From contig NC_092672.1 in assembly GCF_964355755.1 (NCBI RefSeq), forward strand, positions 26,718,501 to 26,782,500: DNA of 64,000 bases, read 5' to 3'. The position numbers and the translations under genes are program-made. Positions 61,078 through 64,000 of the stretch are shown piece by piece (position 1 is the stretch's first letter; the number at the start of each line of letters is the position of its first letter). Source of the DNA: Antedon mediterranea. Lineage: Eukaryota; Echinodermata; Crinoidea; Comatulida; Antedonidae. The notes under the pieces are model-generated. The model was not told where the DNA came from. It did not search any database and saw only the letters and a program-made list of their open reading frames with translations.

Positions 61078-62222
61078 CTGAAAGACAAATAAATATATAC
61101 ATTAATTCAAGATTATTTGTATTATTCAATATAGCCATACAATCTGCACAGATTCAAAGAGTACAGAAGGAACCATTCTCCTTCAACAAAACTTTCCCAA
61201 AATTGGCAGGATCCAAAAAGTATGGTTTTCCAAAATATATGGTGTTCGGAATGTATTTTACATATTCTTTGTTGTAGTCAGAATTTTCAATCTATTTAAA
61301 TAAATTTATGTTATTTTTTTTATATTTTTATGGCATACAGAAAAAAATCTCAGTTTTTTTATGCCTGCTAAAAATAATTAGTTTTGGCGATAGAAACATT
61401 ATTTAGCAGAAATGGGAATTGCCTGATTAAATGACCTTCATAAAAGCAAATTGTTCAACAGAACAATTTATCATCAAAACATAAATCAAACATTAATAGA
61501 AAAAATCTGACATGATGAGAGATTAAGTACTGATGGAATCGACTCTTAATGTCATGTTTCCCAGAGGTATTGTAAATATCCAAATCAAATAAATGTTGAG
61601 ATATAACTTGTAAGTTTTGTACATATTTAAACACTATCTAGAGACTATACATTTAAATTTAATACAGTTTATATGCTGCCCATATATAGACATAATGAAT
61701 CAAAACATACCAGATGTAGGCACATGACAGAATATAGCTGTCATATGTTTTTAAAAACACTCATGCTTTAAGATGTTAAAAATTAAATTGTCAGTTGGTT
61801 TCCTACTAAAATGTTGCTTTTTAAGTTTCTTCCATTAATTTGTTCATTGTTATACAGAACAGGGTAAGAAGACTTTAAGTTTGACCCACTCAAAAATATA
61901 ACATAAAAACATACACATTAATAACAAAAAAATTATTATATAAAAAAAAAGTTAAAAGGTACTTCTTCTACACAGGTGAACATAGCATGGCTCCTAGCAA
62001 CAAAATAGCTAAGAAATCTGTATGTCACAACACAGGGAAAAGCAGAGACAAACAATGAAACACAGACAATAATTTTTATTTTTTTTTTATTTTATTCAGT
62101 TGTCAACCAACAGCGATGAAACCGCCACTAACAGGTTGAATCTAAACATAATAAATATAGAATGTATTCATATAAACAACAAAAACATAAACAAAGATAA
62201 CAACATTAAAGAGATTTAACAC
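61078..62222. other. PLC-eta intron, no feature recognised
   Basis: It is AT-rich with A/T tracts. No X-domain exon (for example the conserved SSHNTYL block) is visible here. Confidence 0.4.
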
Positions 62223-62546
62223 TTATAACTTATTAAATGTGTTAGGTAACCGCTGAAAGATACCTCGTTTTGTGCATTCAACACGACCACAAGGAACGTG
62301 AAGCAAACACTTGCTGCGAGTACGAGTTGGCATATTCAACTTAAACAAAGCAACAAGAGGACAATCATAAACGGAATTGAATGAGTTGTATAAAAAAACC
62401 ATATCAAAAACAGCTCTACGATTTTCAAGAGAAATAAAAGAAACATCAAAATTAGGACAATAATGTACTTTACTTCCAATCCTAGGGTTCAATCCTGACC
62501 TAGTGCCAGGGTTGTAACTCACAACTCTTTCAACTGAAATGAGCAT
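62223..62546 (-). mobile_element. LINE reverse-transcriptase tail fragment
   Basis: A 107-codon minus frame includes ISLENRRAVFDMVFLYNSFN, DCPLVALFKLNMPTRTRS and FQRLPNTFNKL, matching the short C-terminal tail seen after the reverse transcriptase of jockey/CR1-type LINEs. It is truncated and lies in the PLC-eta upstream intron. Confidence 0.75.
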
Positions 62547-62894
62547 GATAAATTATAACTAGATTTAATTCGTCACTATGACGAATTATAGGTTATATGC
62601 ATTGATTTAAATAAAGATAATTGATTTTTAAAAGATATATTGATTGATTGATTTTGTCAGAATCTTTAATTATTTATAATATATGATAGGACCTTGCTAA
62701 CGCGAACACCATAGCCGGTATCACAATCCGATCAAAGATCCATATGCGTATAATGTCATAAACCAAATTTGTTGTTACATAATAATAAAGACATAAGTTA
62801 ATTTTTATCTAGATTTCATTATAAATCATGTGTATAATCTATACACTAAGAAATAAATTTGAACAAACAATACGGATAATAAAAAAAAATCTTA

Positions 62895-62975
62895 TTTCGT
62901 TTCCCAAGGTGAGACTCGAACTCGGTACCTTGAATGCCATAGACACGAGCACAGACCATTGAGCCATACACAACT
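62895..62975 (-). repeat. tRNA-like SINE head
   Basis: The minus strand reads TGTATGGCTCAATGGTCTGTG, then CCGAGTTCGAGTCTCACCTTGGG. Box A and box B are present, but the arms do not fold into a complete tRNA, so this is a tRNA-derived repeat. A related promoter lies near 3600-3670. Confidence 0.55.
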
Positions 62976-63419
62976 GACTAAAAGTTGGAGAAAAATTCCT
63001 CCGTGTATTTACTATGCAGTAACCACTTTGGTGCAGATAGATTATTACATACCGCAATGAATTATAATGTTTTACTATGATGACATCTTTAAAAATTGAA
63101 AAAAAATGATGCACTGTCAAACTATATACTTTTACCTTTAATATATGAACTTCTTAAGGAAGAAAGTTAACGTTAAGTTTGTTATTTTGGCCTAAGAAAA
63201 TGTTATAATTTGTTTGATTGTCGAAATTAATTTTGTTAAATTTAATATGCCATTAATGATGACTTAATCAACTTTTGTTCTTCTAATTTCATAATAAATC
63301 ATACATATGATACATACACTTCAAGAAAATTAAATAAAAAATAGGTGTTCCCGAGCATCCTAACGATATATATTAATTTTAAAATTTAGCATATTTTCAC
63401 CATTTTGTTAACTTACACG

Positions 63420-64000
63420 TGCGTAGCCTGTCACATTTGACGTGCTCGTATAACGCTGTTTCGCGTTGAAAAGTGAATAAAATATGATAATATTATTAAA
63501 GAAAGGTTATACAACAGTAATCGGACAAAAACAGTGCGCATTAACGTTTGACGCGCAGTGCACGTGCAAAAATCTGCGCACTCATGGCAATTTTTTAAAT
63601 GCTTAAAATTGCCTGAAACGTACTCTAATTTCATCGAAAATAAATTCTGACAATTTTCAACATTTTAAGCGCGCGTACGCATGCGTTATATGCGCTACGC
63701 ACGTAATTGTATTGCCATATGATGAAATATGACCTGAAATTTATGAGTACCAAATTTTGTTTAATTGTGATTCATGCTTGTGAAGATATGATTACAAACG
63801 TGATTTCGTTAAATCACGCGTAGACCGCGTAATTTTTGATTGCGCATCGTGAAAACATAACCACTTCGATTCCTGGCCATAAGGAATATACTCTGAAAAA
63901 TTGACTTAGATAGATGAAACTGATGCCAAGATAATTCACGGACAAATAGTGCTAAGGAAAGAATAAATAAATAAATAAATAAATAAAGAAATAAATAAAG
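63420..64000 (+). repeat. Dispersed repeat with CpG-rich words and (AAAT)n tail
   Basis: GTGCGTAGCCTGTCACATTTGACG, TGCGCATTAACGTTTGACGCGC, GCGCGCGTACGCATGCGTTA and GCGTAGACCGCG alternate with AT-rich DNA. The stretch finishes with GAATAAATAAATAAATAAATA from 63961 to the window edge. CpG words and an A-rich simple tail suggest a retroposed element, and the right end may lie outside the window. Confidence 0.6.

Noticed and set aside
62895-62975. A functional tRNA gene
   Set aside because: Box A and B are present but no full acceptor, D and anticodon arms can be paired. The same holds for 32445-32507, 18180-18243 and 3600-3670.
61078-64000. PLC-eta X-domain exons
   Set aside because: I looked for the conserved SSHNTYL and following blocks on the minus strand and saw none, so these exons must lie beyond the window.

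Overview
The window is animal nuclear DNA: AT-rich, with short coding exons bounded by GT-AG introns, vertebrate-like gene families, and many dispersed repeats (tRNA-derived SINEs, LINE remnants, TIR elements, Helitron-like elements). Long tracks of open reading frame are rare, so genes were built by joining exons by hand with splice signals and codon phase. The repertoire (adhesion GPCR with C-type lectin domains, PAN-fibrinogen lectin, phospholipase C-eta, DNAJC11), the repeat types and the frequent TAGGCCTA palindromes suggest a marine invertebrate deuterostome, most likely an echinoderm. That assignment is an inference.

Layout. 1-4 kb holds a 506-bp direct duplication and a Helitron-like element with nested insertions. 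4.0-7.8 kb (minus) is a broken PAN/apple plus fibrinogen C-terminal-domain lectin gene. 7.8-12.4 kb holds decayed LINE fragments and an inverted minisatellite. 12.4-25.0 kb (plus) is a complete 15-exon DNAJC11 gene of 559 aa. Its introns carry a 781-bp TIR element ending 25 bp before exon 2, a 2.2-kb foldback-like element with minisatellite arms, and a SINE-plus-hairpin composite. 25.4-42.7 kb (minus) is a 19-exon adhesion GPCR of 796 aa: signal peptide, two C-type lectin domains, GAIN, GPS with an HL/T cleavage site, and seven helices. All 18 introns keep codon phase. One intron carries a LINE split by a 1,087-bp Helitron-like element whose insertion point can be read to the base. 44.95-61.1 kb (minus, 5' end beyond the window) is a phospholipase C-eta gene: X-Y linker, Y half of the catalytic barrel, C2 domain, and a single 6-kb terminal exon coding a 2005-residue tail. 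61-64 kb is its upstream intron, filled with repeats.

The intact genes are not an operon. DNAJC11 acts at mitochondria, the GPCR and PLC-eta act at the plasma membrane, and the GPCR lies downstream of PLC-eta on the same strand. DNAJC11 and the GPCR are convergent with stops 441 bp apart, and candidate poly(A) signals for both strands sit within 17 bp of each other. The most notable items are the double-lectin adhesion GPCR, the exceptionally long PLC-eta tail with a short motif shared with vertebrates, and the two Helitron-like copies.
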